Part shown: positions 8,783 to 17,612 of the stretch, piece by piece | Position numbering within the stretch: the stretch's first letter is position 1 | Layout of the letters: the number at the start of each line of letters is the position of its first letter | Translations under genes and position numbers: made by a program | The notes under the pieces: generated by a model | Databases searched by the model: none | What the model was told of the DNA's origin: nothing | Seen by the model: only the letters and a program-made list of their open reading frames with translations | NCBI GenBank assembly: GCA_944376805.1 | Contig: CALWDX010000013.1 | Span: 1-61,726, forward strand | Length of the DNA: 61,726 bases | Source of the DNA: an uncultured Clostridia bacterium | GTDB taxonomy: Bacteria > Bacillota > Clostridia > Lachnospirales > CAG-274 | Reading direction: 5' to 3'

Positions 8783-11086
8783 TTAACACCATATTCTAGC
8801 TACAAGGATAGTTATATCATCTTTTATGTTATTTTTATAATTTTCTTTAGTTTTTTCAAAAATAGTATTTGCTATTTCTTCAGGGTTTGTAGAAGTATTT
8901 TTTAATAAAATATCAATTATCCAATTTTCTTTATCTATAATTTGTTTAGTAGAGTCTAAAACACCATCTGTAAACATAACTATAATATCACCATCAGCTA
9001 GTTTTTTCTTTCTAATTTCAGGTTCTATATTATTTAAAATGCCAATAGGTAAAGAATTAGACTTAACTATGTCAACTTTGTTATTATGTAATATAAGAGT
9101 AGAAACAGCACCTATTTTTAATAATTCACAAAAACCAGTGTATAAATCTATTGTACACATATCTAAAGTGGCAAAACTATCTTTAGAAGATTTTAAAAAT
9201 AAAACAGAATTTATCATACTTATAGCTAAATCTTTAGAAAATCCAGCTTGTAAAAATTCTTCCAATAGTTCAATAGTTGCTGTACTTTCTATTTTTGCAT
9301 TTTTACCAGAACCCATACCATCAGACAAGGCTAAAAGGTAAGTTCCATTAGGTAAAGATAGAAATGAATGACTATCACCACATTCAGTAGAACCATCTTT
9401 TGAAGCAGTAACAGCATAAGTACTTACCCTAAATTTTTGTTCTTCAACAAGAGTTAAAGAACAGACGCTTTCATTATTTTCTTTTGTTATAATACAATCA
9501 TAACAGGGTTTACACATTTTTTTATCTAAAGCTTCATTAACTATAGGTAAAATAGTTTTAACACATTTATTAGGCACATAACAAGGTTCAACTTTTAATA
9601 AAACTTCTAATTTACCTTTATCATTTTCTGTTATAATAACATTTTTTGTATGTATACCATTATTTTCTAAAGCATATTTAATTTTAGCTTCATAATTTTC
9701 TTTAAAAGATACATCTTCACAAAGATTTTTTGATAAATCATATATTATATTAGAAATTCCTGTTAATTGTTTACCTACTAGTTCACGACTTTCAATAACT
9801 TTATTTTTCCAAGATAAGTTAAGTTTATATATTTCAAGAGTTTTATTTAAAACATCTATAAATTGATTGATATTTATACAATTATTTATAAAATCAGAAG
9901 ATATAGAATTTTTTTCTACTTGTCCATTTTTTTCATATATATTTAAAATAGAAAATATATTTTGATATGTACTATAAAAATTTTTTTCCCAACAAAAAAC
10001 TCTCATTTGACAATTGTTACACATTTTACTAGCTACTTCATCTATAAGATTAGATATATCTTGTTGGTCTAAATTTACTTTTTTTTCAGATAAACTACAA
10101 AATGTTTTTGAAAGTTTTTCAAAAGAATTTGCATATTTATTGAGTTTATCACTTGTTAATATTTGTAATTTTTCAGTATATGTAATAGCAGTTTCTCCTT
10201 TTAAATGGTTACTAAAACTAATATTTGCTTTTATTTTACAAGGTATAGATAAAAATAATATATCACTACCTATAATAGAAAATAATAAAATATTGTCTAT
10301 TAAAGCTATATTTATTATAAGGCTTAATACATATACACATAAACTAAAAGTAAGAGCTATAGAAAATTTCCCTTTTTCTCTTACAAGACTTGCCAAAATT
10401 GAAGATACTGTTAAAATTATTATTATATCACCACTTAAAGAATTTGTTATAAATAATAAAAAGCTAGATAATATTGAAACAATAGCACCAATAGAGCTAC
10501 CATATATGTAACATACAAATAAAAGTAATGTTATAATAAAAAAGTATGTAAAAGATATATTACCTAAAAAAACATCAGAAGAACCACATATTATAGAGCC
10601 TACAAGTACACCTATACTTATTATTTCCTCATTTGTTATTAAAGTTTTATTTTCTCTATTTATATAATCGATACCTTTATTTAATATAAAACACATACAA
10701 AATGTTAATGTAGTTTCAAGTATAGATAAAACTAAATAGTAAGTAGAAAATCCATTTAAAAATGATATAATTAATCCAGATATAAAAATAGAAAAACTTG
10801 TCAATGAAGTTTTAAACATAATATTTTTTTTATTTTTATATTTAGAAAATATTATATTTATAAAAAATAATATAATTAGACATATAATATATTTTGTTAT
10901 ATAAAAACTATCATTTTTACTAAAAAAACCTAAAAAAGTAAAACCTAAAGCAAGGTTAAATATTTTTCCCGTTAATAAAAGACAACCTAAATAAGCAATA
11001 GCTATAGGATTCAACATATGAAATATACTAACTCTACCTATAAAAAACCCTAATAATGACAAAATAATAAAAATAATATTTTTCAT
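8783..11086 (-). CDS. spoIIE: stage II sporulation protein E (SpoIIE phosphatase)
   Basis: Serine phosphatase that dephosphorylates SpoIIAA and so activates sigma-F in the forespore; it also localises to the polar septum. Of 767 residues, the first 280 or so are strongly hydrophobic (about ten membrane segments). A Cys-containing central region follows (CNNCQMRVFCWEK), then a PP2C-type domain with metal-binding motif SDGMGSGKN near residue 590 and MFTDGVLDS further on. The ATG is preceded by GGAGG. It lies upstream of tilS-hpt-ftsH as in other spore formers and is the clearest evidence of sporulation in the window besides gerA. Confidence 0.96.
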   Translation of the reverse strand: MKNIIFIILSLLGFFIGRVSIFHMLNPIAIAYLGCLLLTGKIFNLALGFTFLGFFSKNDSFYITKYIICLIILFFINIIFSKYKNKKNIMFKTSLTSFSIFISGLIISFLNGFSTYYLVLSILETTLTFCMCFILNKGIDYINRENKTLITNEEIISIGVLVGSIICGSSDVFLGNISFTYFFIITLLLFVCYIYGSSIGAIVSILSSFLLFITNSLSGDIIIILTVSSILASLVREKGKFSIALTFSLCVYVLSLIINIALIDNILLFSIIGSDILFLSIPCKIKANISFSNHLKGETAITYTEKLQILTSDKLNKYANSFEKLSKTFCSLSEKKVNLDQQDISNLIDEVASKMCNNCQMRVFCWEKNFYSTYQNIFSILNIYEKNGQVEKNSISSDFINNCININQFIDVLNKTLEIYKLNLSWKNKVIESRELVGKQLTGISNIIYDLSKNLCEDVSFKENYEAKIKYALENNGIHTKNVIITENDKGKLEVLLKVEPCYVPNKCVKTILPIVNEALDKKMCKPCYDCIITKENNESVCSLTLVEEQKFRVSTYAVTASKDGSTECGDSHSFLSLPNGTYLLALSDGMGSGKNAKIESTATIELLEEFLQAGFSKDLAISMINSVLFLKSSKDSFATLDMCTIDLYTGFCELLKIGAVSTLILHNNKVDIVKSNSLPIGILNNIEPEIRKKKLADGDIIVMFTDGVLDSTKQIIDKENWIIDILLKNTSTNPEEIANTIFEKTKENYKNNIKDDITILVARIWC

Positions 11087-11111
11087 TTTTTTACCTCCTT
11101 TAATATGCTAT

Positions 11112-11144
11112 ATTATAAAATATTATTCATATAACTTTTGTCAT
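11112..11144 (-). promoter_or_regulatory. spoIIE promoter with 21-bp spacer
   Basis: Read on the minus strand: ATGACA, 21 bases, TATAAT. A 21-22 bp spacer is the hallmark of Spo0A-activated sigma-A promoters such as B. subtilis spoIIE and spoIIG. The TTTGTCATT overlapping the -35 resembles a 0A box imperfectly. Confidence 0.55.
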
Positions 11145-11171
11145 TTCTCTGTATTTATATACAAAAATAAA

Positions 11172-11201
11172 TTGACAAAAAATAAAAATTTTATATATAA
11201 T
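11172..11201 (+). promoter_or_regulatory. sigma-A promoter for pseudouridine synthase gene
   Basis: TTGACA at 11172-11177, an 18-base spacer and TATAAT at 11196-11201; the coding start follows at 11234. Confidence 0.75.
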
Positions 11202-11233
11202 AAATGTAAATAATATAATAAATGAGGTAATGT

Positions 11234-11950
11234 ATGTTAAAAAGTTTTGATTTAAAAGAAAATAATATTATTTTTGATAAAAAATCTAATATTATTTTTG
11301 AAGATAGTAGTATTATTGTAGTTAATAAGCCTTTTGGTATGTTATCTTGTCAAGATAAAAAGAAAATAGATAAAGATTTATATACTATTATAGAAGAATA
11401 TACAAATTGCAAAGAATTAGCTATAATAAATAGATTAGATAGAGGAGTAGGAGGAATTGTTGTTTTTTCAAAAAATAATAAAACAACTACTATTTTAACA
11501 GAATATATGAAAAATCATAATTTTGAAAAAAATTATTTAGCTATTGTTTGTGGAATTGCAAAAGATGAAGATAGGCTTATAAATTTTATTATGAAAAATC
11601 AAAGACAAAATATATCAAAAATAGTTAATAAAAATAGTAGTGGTGCAAAAGAAGCTATATTGTCTTATAAGAAAATGAAACAAATAGAAATAGATAATCA
11701 AATATATAGTCTAGTAGATATAAACTTAGAAACAGGTAGACATCACCAAATAAGAGTACAAATGTCAAATGTAAATTTGCCTTTATATAATGATATAAAA
11801 TATAATAAAAATATAAGAAAAAAATTAGGTAATGGAAATATAGGGTTATTTTGTTATAAAATGTGTTTTAATCACCCTATAAAAAATGATTATTTAGAAT
11901 TTACTATTTCTCCAAAAAGTGAAGAAATGTTTAAAGAATTTTACAATTAG
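11234..11950 (+). CDS. RluA-family RNA pseudouridine synthase
   Basis: Converts uridine to pseudouridine in rRNA or tRNA. The 238-residue protein has the catalytic loop in the form NRLDRGVGG, with the catalytic Asp present but the common leading His replaced by Asn. It also has ETGRHHQIRVQMS, typical of the family. There is no N-terminal S4 domain, so it is the short catalytic type; the target site cannot be told. RBS GAGGTAAT precedes the ATG. cutC follows after 20 bases, so the two are probably co-transcribed. Confidence 0.85.
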   Translation: MLKSFDLKENNIIFDKKSNIIFEDSSIIVVNKPFGMLSCQDKKKIDKDLYTIIEEYTNCKELAIINRLDRGVGGIVVFSKNNKTTTILTEYMKNHNFEKNYLAIVCGIAKDEDRLINFIMKNQRQNISKIVNKNSSGAKEAILSYKKMKQIEIDNQIYSLVDINLETGRHHQIRVQMSNVNLPLYNDIKYNKNIRKKLGNGNIGLFCYKMCFNHPIKNDYLEFTISPKSEEMFKEFYN

Positions 11951-11970
11951 TATACAAAGGAGGTATTTTT

Positions 11971-12714
11971 ATGAGAAATATAGTTGAAATATGTTGTGGT
12001 AGTTTTTATGATGCTAAACAGGCTTTTTTAGGTGGAGCAGATAGAATAGAACTTAATAGTGCATTATTTTTAGGTGGGCTTACACCTTCTATTGCATCTT
12101 TAGAGCTTATAAAAGAAGAATTTGATTTAAATACTATATGTATGGTAAGACCTAGAGGTGCAGGGTTCTATTACAATAGTGAGGATAAGAAAGTTATGTT
12201 TAGAGATGCAAAAGCACTTTTAAGAGCTAATACAGATGGTATTGCTTTTGGATTTTTAAATGAAGATAAAACTATTGATATAGAAAGCACAAGTAAAATG
12301 ATAGATATAATAAAAAGTTATGATAGAAAAAAAGAGGCTGTTTTTCATAGAGCATTTGATTGTGTTTCAAATCCTTATAAAGCAATAGAACAATTAATCG
12401 ATTTAGGTATAGATAGACTTCTTACAAGTGGATTAAAAGATAAGGCTTTTGATGGGATAGATTTAATAAAAGAATTAAATGAAAAATATGGTGATAAAAT
12501 AGAAATTTTAGCAGGTAGTGGTATAAATTATCAAAATGCTAAAGATTTAATACAAAAAACAGGTATAAATCAAGTACATAGTTCTTGTAAAGATTTTATT
12601 AAAGATAATACTACAGCTAGTGAAAATGTATCTTATGCTTACTTAAATAATGAAAATAAATATGATGTTGTAAATAGTGAACTTGTAAAAAAACTTGTTG
12701 AAAGTGTAAAATAA
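11971..12714 (+). CDS. cutC: CutC family protein
   Basis: The 247-residue TIM-barrel protein has characteristic CutC segments: VEICCGSFYDAKQAFLGGAD at the N-terminus, ELNSALFLGGLTPS, MVRPRGAGFYY, VFHRAFDCV and RLLTSG. The family was named for copper homeostasis in E. coli, but a direct role is doubtful and the enzymatic activity is unknown. Cys8 and Cys9 could bind metal. The start has AAGGAGG upstream. The next gene begins 2 bases after the stop. Confidence 0.93.
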   Translation: MRNIVEICCGSFYDAKQAFLGGADRIELNSALFLGGLTPSIASLELIKEEFDLNTICMVRPRGAGFYYNSEDKKVMFRDAKALLRANTDGIAFGFLNEDKTIDIESTSKMIDIIKSYDRKKEAVFHRAFDCVSNPYKAIEQLIDLGIDRLLTSGLKDKAFDGIDLIKELNEKYGDKIEILAGSGINYQNAKDLIQKTGINQVHSSCKDFIKDNTTASENVSYAYLNNENKYDVVNSELVKKLVESVK

Positions 12715-12715
12715 A

Positions 12716-13105
12716 ATGTTAAGATTAATATTATTTTTAGTTATATTATTATTAATTTTAATAATAATTAGTATTTTAACTTTTATAATGTCTTTATTAG
12801 GGTTTAAATATGATAGTTTAATAAGTGTATTACAATTTTTTACAATAGTAGAATTTATAATTTTACCTTTTGAGGTATTTTTAAAAATTGTAGTAAATAA
12901 AATTATAAATAGTCAAAATATTAATAAAAAAATAGTCAATTTATTATATATTATTTTTTATATAAATGCATATTTTTTAGTTATGAATATAGTAGACTAT
13001 TTTATGGATAGTATAAAAACAACAGGTATAGATATTTTAGTTATATCTGCAATACTTTCTATTTTATCATTAAAATTAGATATATTTGAAAATAAAAAGG
13101 TGTAG
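12716..13105 (+). CDS. YrvL-like small membrane protein
   Basis: This 129-residue protein has about four hydrophobic helices. The segment LGFKYDSLISVLQFF followed by LPFEVFLKI, and the C-terminal VDYFMDSI pattern, resemble the YrvL family, named for a small B. subtilis membrane regulatory protein. The similarity is from memory and modest. The start sits 2 bases past the cutC stop with only a weak GAAAG binding site inside cutC, so translational coupling is likely. Function is unknown. Confidence 0.6.
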   Translation: MLRLILFLVILLLILIIISILTFIMSLLGFKYDSLISVLQFFTIVEFIILPFEVFLKIVVNKIINSQNINKKIVNLLYIIFYINAYFLVMNIVDYFMDSIKTTGIDILVISAILSILSLKLDIFENKKV

Positions 13106-13126
13106 AATTTAGTAATCTACACCTTT
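13096..13126. terminator. bidirectional terminator between convergent genes
   Basis: AAAGGTGTAGA (13096-13106) pairs with TCTACACCTTT (13116-13126). It overlaps the stop codon of the plus-strand gene and precedes the end of the minus-strand M20 gene. Confidence 0.75.
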
Positions 13127-13130
13127 TAGA

Positions 13131-14297
13131 TTAATTATCATTTAAAAAATCAACAACAAATTGACTAGCTACAGCAGAACCTTTATGTAAAACATTTTCA
13201 TCAATTGTAAATTTTTCGTGGTGGTTAGTATAAATAATACCTTTTTCTTCATTTTTTATACCAATAAAGCCATATACACCAGGAACTTTTTCCATAAAGA
13301 ATGAAAAGTCTTCACTACCCATTAAAGTTGGTAAAGAACTTAAACTTTCCTCACCATATAATTTTTTAACAGCATTTTTAGCTATATTGTTTAAATCTTC
13401 ATTTTTATTTATAACAGGCAAAGTATAGAAAGTTATTTCTACATCAGCTTTAGCATTAAAAGAATTAGCAGTATTAGTTACAATACGTTTTAAATCTTCT
13501 AAAATTTTATCTACATTTGTTGAAAATGTTCTAATAGCACCTTCCATAACAACTTTATTAGCAATAATATTAAAACGACTACCACCATTTATAGTGCCTA
13601 TTGTTAAAACTAAAGGATTAAGTGGATTATTTTCACGAGAAACATAAGTTTGTAAATTTTGTATTATAGAGGCAGAAGTAACAATAGCATCTACACCCAT
13701 ATGAGGAGAACTTCCGTGAGTAGCTATACCATCAACAGTTATTTTAAAACAATAAGCACCAGCCATACGGTTTCCAGAAGAAAAATCCATTAAGCCAGAA
13801 TTAAATTCTCCCCAAACATGAACACCATAAATAGCATCTACATCTTCCATAACACCTTCATTAATCATATCTTTAGCACCTTGAACAATTTCTTCAGCAG
13901 GTTGAAAAATTAATTTAACATTTCCGCAAAGTTCATCTTTTATAGAAGATAAAATTTTACCAGCACCTAAAACCATTGCCATATGTGCATCATGTCCACA
14001 AGCGTGCATATTTCCATTTTTAGATGCAAAAGGTAAATCTGTTTTTTCTTCTACTTTAAGACCATCTGTATCAGAACGTAAAGCAACTGTTTTACCAGGT
14101 TTACCACCTTTTATTAATCCTACAACACCATTACAATTTTCACAAGGATATACTTCAATACCTAATTCTTTTAAATCTTTTATTAAGTTTTCTTTTGTTT
14201 TAGTTTCTTCTCCAGAAACTTCAGGACAAGTATGATAAAATCTTCTTTTTTCTACAATATAATCTTTATATTGTTCTGCTAATTCTTTAATATTCAT
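13131..14297 (-). CDS. M20 family metal-dependent amidohydrolase
   Basis: A cytoplasmic hydrolase of the M20D type (aminoacylase / hippurate hydrolase / IAA-amino acid hydrolase-like), 388 residues. Metal-site segments are HACGHDAH near residue 100, QPAEEIVQGA near 135, GVHVWGE, and a late GSEDFSFFMEKVPG. It presumably removes an acyl or amino-acid group from an N-acylated amino acid or dipeptide; the substrate cannot be read from sequence. The ATG has GAGGTGAT upstream. It lies 14 bases downstream of a membrane transporter gene, suggesting uptake and hydrolysis of one substrate. Confidence 0.92.
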   Translation of the reverse strand: MNIKELAEQYKDYIVEKRRFYHTCPEVSGEETKTKENLIKDLKELGIEVYPCENCNGVVGLIKGGKPGKTVALRSDTDGLKVEEKTDLPFASKNGNMHACGHDAHMAMVLGAGKILSSIKDELCGNVKLIFQPAEEIVQGAKDMINEGVMEDVDAIYGVHVWGEFNSGLMDFSSGNRMAGAYCFKITVDGIATHGSSPHMGVDAIVTSASIIQNLQTYVSRENNPLNPLVLTIGTINGGSRFNIIANKVVMEGAIRTFSTNVDKILEDLKRIVTNTANSFNAKADVEITFYTLPVINKNEDLNNIAKNAVKKLYGEESLSSLPTLMGSEDFSFFMEKVPGVYGFIGIKNEEKGIIYTNHHEKFTIDENVLHKGSAVASQFVVDFLNDN

Positions 14298-14311
14298 AAA
14301 ATCACCTCATA

Positions 14312-15556
14312 TTAATTTATAGTAAATAGTAATGGAGTAAATATACTAGCTATTATAACAGATGTAATAGTTACAGTTACAAAACCTCCAACTATCATTT
14401 GTGGGAGCATATTATCCATTAAATATTGTTTTTCTTCTTCTGTTGTTGCTAAAGATTTTGCACATTCTTCTGTTAAAATATAATTAGGTGGAAAACCATA
14501 TAAAGAAGTTAAAGAAGATGCAAAAGCCATAGGTATACTAACTTTTAATAATTTAGCTATAATTATTGAGAAAACAGCCATACCAAAAACACCAACAATA
14601 ATTATAATTATCATAGGAGTTAATATTTCAAGTAATAGTTCAGGTGTTGCATTGTTAAGCCATGAAAAAATATATAACATAACTATAAACATAAAAATAT
14701 TAAAACAACTATTTCTTTTTAAAATATTTCTATCTATTAAACCTATTTCAGCAAATATAATACCTAAAATAAGACCTATAACAGCAGAATTTATTTTATA
14801 TACACCTAAAAATTTAGCTGAAAAATCTTGTAAATATACAGACATAAAACCAATTAAAGCCATTATAGCAAGTGATAATGAAGTAGAATAATATTTATCT
14901 GATATTTTAGGAATAAGCCTTTTTTCTTTTTCAGTTATATTTTCTACTTTTAATGCATCATTGTTTTTATTATTAACTATATTATTTTTCTTGTATTGTT
15001 TCAAAAGTCTTTTACCTTCTATTTTTAAAAGTATAGAAGTAAGAGGATAACCAGCAAAACCTTGACAAACATACATACAAATAGCTAAAATAGCAGCTTT
15101 CTCAAATCCTGCTTCTATTGCAGCTTGTTGCATCATTGTAGCAGATACTATACCACCAGCTAAAGGAGGAAGACCTGCTATTATGTATTCTGAATCTACA
15201 AATAATCTTGCAATAGTTAAACAAAATACAATCATACCAAGTATACCAAAAAGACAAATAACAATAGTTTTCCATTGTTTTTTAAGTTTGTCAAAACTAA
15301 TTGATGAACCCATATGTATAACACAAAAAATTATTGCAATAGGTGTGCTAAGCGGTATACCAAGACCAGCTAAGTCTACAATATTTTTAGGAAATATAGT
15401 CCAATATCCTATAATAAATAAAATTGCTATAACAAATACAGAAGGAATCCAAGCCTTTGTTTTTGTACTTACCATTTCACCAAAAGCATATATTATAGCT
15501 ACTATAAATAGGGCTAAAAATGGTGATTGAGTTATTAGTTCTCTTATTTGCTCCAT
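14312..15556 (-). CDS. multi-pass transporter, glutamate-symporter-like architecture
   Basis: The 414-residue protein has about eleven membrane segments in two halves split by a charged loop near residues 185-220. Gly-rich unwound-helix-like stretches such as AGLPPLAGGIVSATMMQQAA suggest the fold of GltS-like or related secondary carriers. I do not recognise the exact family. It is the first gene of a two-gene operon with the M20 amidohydrolase (14-base gap), so the cargo is probably an acylated amino acid, a dipeptide, or the product for export. Start ATG with AAAGGAT upstream. Confidence 0.75.
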   Translation of the reverse strand: MEQIRELITQSPFLALFIVAIIYAFGEMVSTKTKAWIPSVFVIAILFIIGYWTIFPKNIVDLAGLGIPLSTPIAIIFCVIHMGSSISFDKLKKQWKTIVICLFGILGMIVFCLTIARLFVDSEYIIAGLPPLAGGIVSATMMQQAAIEAGFEKAAILAICMYVCQGFAGYPLTSILLKIEGKRLLKQYKKNNIVNNKNNDALKVENITEKEKRLIPKISDKYYSTSLSLAIMALIGFMSVYLQDFSAKFLGVYKINSAVIGLILGIIFAEIGLIDRNILKRNSCFNIFMFIVMLYIFSWLNNATPELLLEILTPMIIIIIVGVFGMAVFSIIIAKLLKVSIPMAFASSLTSLYGFPPNYILTEECAKSLATTEEEKQYLMDNMLPQMIVGGFVTVTITSVIIASIFTPLLFTIN

Positions 15557-15588
15557 AAAATTATCCTTTGTAAAATATTTTAATAATA

Positions 15589-15617
15589 ATTATACCAATA
15601 TTTTTATATTAATACAA
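15589..15617 (-). promoter_or_regulatory. promoter of transporter-M20 operon
   Basis: On the minus strand TTGTAT, 17 bases, TATAAT; the coding start is at 15556. Confidence 0.6.
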
Positions 15618-15629
15618 TATAAAAATTTA

Positions 15630-15657
15630 AAAAGGCTATAGACAAAAGTCCATAGCT
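15630..15657 (-). terminator. rqcH terminator
   Basis: On the minus strand GCTATGGAC and GTCTATAGC form a 9-bp stem with one G-U pair, a TTTT loop and a CCTTTTT tail, just after the rqcH stop codon. Confidence 0.75.
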
Positions 15658-15663
15658 TAAAAA

Positions 15664-17433
15664 TTAATCTATTTTTTCTAAATTTTCAATAAGTTTTTCA
15701 TTAGGTGTTATATATGCAGTTTTATTTGTTTCATATATAACCATACCTGGTTTAGCACCATTAGGTTTTTTAACAAATTTTTTAGGTGTATAATCTACTG
15801 GTACAAGACTTGAATTTGAAGCCTTACTATAATAAGCAGCAAGGTTTGCAGCTTCATTTAATGTAGAATTAGGTATTTCTTTACCTTCAGATACAACTAT
15901 AACATGTGAGCCAGCTATATCTTTTGTATGAAACCACATATCTAAAGGTTTAGCAAAACGAAGTGTAAGTTCATCATTTTGAGTATTATTTTTTCCAACA
16001 TATATATGAAAACCATCAGTTGATATATAGTGAAGTGGTTTAGCTTTTTTATTATTTTTTTGTTTATTGTTTTTATTATTTTTTTGACGTTTTAAAAATC
16101 CTTGTTCTGCTAGTTCTGTTCGTATTTCTTTTATATCATATTCATCAGTACAAGCATTAACAGAAGATAATACACTTTCTAAATATAAAAGTTCTTCATC
16201 ATTTTGTTTAATTTGGTCTTGTAATGCTATAAAAGTCCTTTTTTCTTTATTATATTTTTTAAAGTATTTTTGAGCATTTTCTGCAGGTGTTAAATTTGGG
16301 TCTAATCTAATTTCTATTTCCTCAAAATTTTCAGAATAAAAATTATTTAATATAACTTTAGTCATACCTTTTTTAATAGCATATATATTGGCTGTTATAA
16401 GTTCACCATACAATTTTAAAGTCTCTCTATTTTCTATATCTTTTAAAGTTTTTTGTTGTATTTCTTTCTTTTTGGCACAACGTTCTATATTTTGTGATAT
16501 AAGTCTTTTTAAATCTTGTGATTTTTGGTTTAATCTATATGTTAAATCTTTAGATTTATAGAAAAATTCTAAAAGTTCAGATATAGAAGAAAAATATTTT
16601 TTATCTAAATGATTAAATATATTAAAATCAAAAACAGTAAAATCAAGAACAGTTTCATTTTCATTATAAATTATTTGTGGTTTAAAGTTTTCTTTATTAT
16701 TTAATGTAACTATATTATTAAATGAATTATATAAACTTTTTATTTCATTATCTGAAAGTTCTTCTGTATTTTTAGATGGGTCAATATTACCATTATTACA
16801 AATTTCAGATGCTAAAATAGGACTTATACCATTATAAGATTTATATATTATTTGTTGAGTTTTTGTTGGTATACAATTTTTTATAATATTATAAAATTCT
16901 TCAAAATTTGTATCAAGTGGGCTTTTTTTATCTTGTGAAGGTGGTAATGTATAAGTTCTACCTGGTAAAACTTCTCTTACAGAGCTTTTATCAAAAGATA
17001 TATGTTTAATACTTTCTAAAATATTGTTTTTATCATCTATTAATATAATATTACTATGCTTACCCATTATTTCAAAAACTAATGTTTTTATAGAGTAATC
17101 ACCAAGTTCATTTATAGATTCAACTTGTATATTTACAATACGTTCAAAATTAGGTTGAGTAATACCAACTATTTTACCACTTGAAAGATGTTTTCTAAGT
17201 ACCATACAAAATAAAGGAGCATTAATAGGATTTTCTTTTTGTATAGTAGTAAAATTAAGTCTAGGACTAGAAGCATTAGCTGTAAGTAAAAGTTTATAAG
17301 CATTACCTTTATTTCTTATTTGTATTATTATTTCATCTTTTTCTGGTTGGTAAATTTTATCAACTCTACCACCCATTATAGTATTTTTAAGTTCATAAAT
17401 TATATTTGAAATGGAAAAACCATCTAAAGCCAT
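15664..17433 (-). CDS. rqcH: Rqc2/NEMF homolog RqcH (NFACT protein)
   Basis: Ribosome quality-control factor that binds split 50S subunits with peptidyl-tRNA and directs C-terminal alanine tailing; often annotated as fibronectin-binding protein. Start chosen at the ATG at 17431-17433 (MALDGFSIS, 589 aa) with GGAGG 7 bases upstream; an earlier in-frame start contains the RBS. The NFACT-N domain is N-terminal, coiled-coil helices occupy about 290-430, and the NFACT-R domain ends the protein with LDMWFHTKDIAGSHVIV. The Asp97-Arg98 pair known in B. subtilis RqcH is Glu97-Arg98 here (NFERIV). It is divergent from ychF. Confidence 0.93.
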   Translation of the reverse strand: MALDGFSISNIIYELKNTIMGGRVDKIYQPEKDEIIIQIRNKGNAYKLLLTANASSPRLNFTTIQKENPINAPLFCMVLRKHLSSGKIVGITQPNFERIVNIQVESINELGDYSIKTLVFEIMGKHSNIILIDDKNNILESIKHISFDKSSVREVLPGRTYTLPPSQDKKSPLDTNFEEFYNIIKNCIPTKTQQIIYKSYNGISPILASEICNNGNIDPSKNTEELSDNEIKSLYNSFNNIVTLNNKENFKPQIIYNENETVLDFTVFDFNIFNHLDKKYFSSISELLEFFYKSKDLTYRLNQKSQDLKRLISQNIERCAKKKEIQQKTLKDIENRETLKLYGELITANIYAIKKGMTKVILNNFYSENFEEIEIRLDPNLTPAENAQKYFKKYNKEKRTFIALQDQIKQNDEELLYLESVLSSVNACTDEYDIKEIRTELAEQGFLKRQKNNKNNKQKNNKKAKPLHYISTDGFHIYVGKNNTQNDELTLRFAKPLDMWFHTKDIAGSHVIVVSEGKEIPNSTLNEAANLAAYYSKASNSSLVPVDYTPKKFVKKPNGAKPGMVIYETNKTAYITPNEKLIENLEKID

Positions 17434-17468
17434 AAAATATCCTCCTTTTATAAGCATATTTTTATATT

Positions 17469-17497
17469 ATTATACCCTTTAAATTTATTTTTGTAAA
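17469..17497 (-). promoter_or_regulatory. rqcH promoter
   Basis: On the minus strand TTTACA, 17 bases, TATAAT; it lies 36 bases upstream of the start codon. Confidence 0.65.
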
Positions 17498-17539
17498 TAA
17501 AATGAAATGTAAATATTATATTAAAAGTTAATATTTTTC

Positions 17540-17568
17540 TTGAAGAAAAAGCTAATATAAAGTATACT
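17540..17568 (+). promoter_or_regulatory. ychF promoter
   Basis: TTGAAG, 17 bases, TATACT; coding start at 17613. Confidence 0.6.
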
Positions 17569-17612
17569 ATAAATATAGAAAAATGATTAGTTATTGAAAG
17601 GAAGATAAATTT

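Noticed and set aside
10014..10511. Plus-strand ORFs opposite spoIIE, clpC, tilS, adhE and others
   Set aside because: They lie antisense to strongly supported genes, lack RBSs and have no recognisable domains; they are a by-product of AT-rich codon use.
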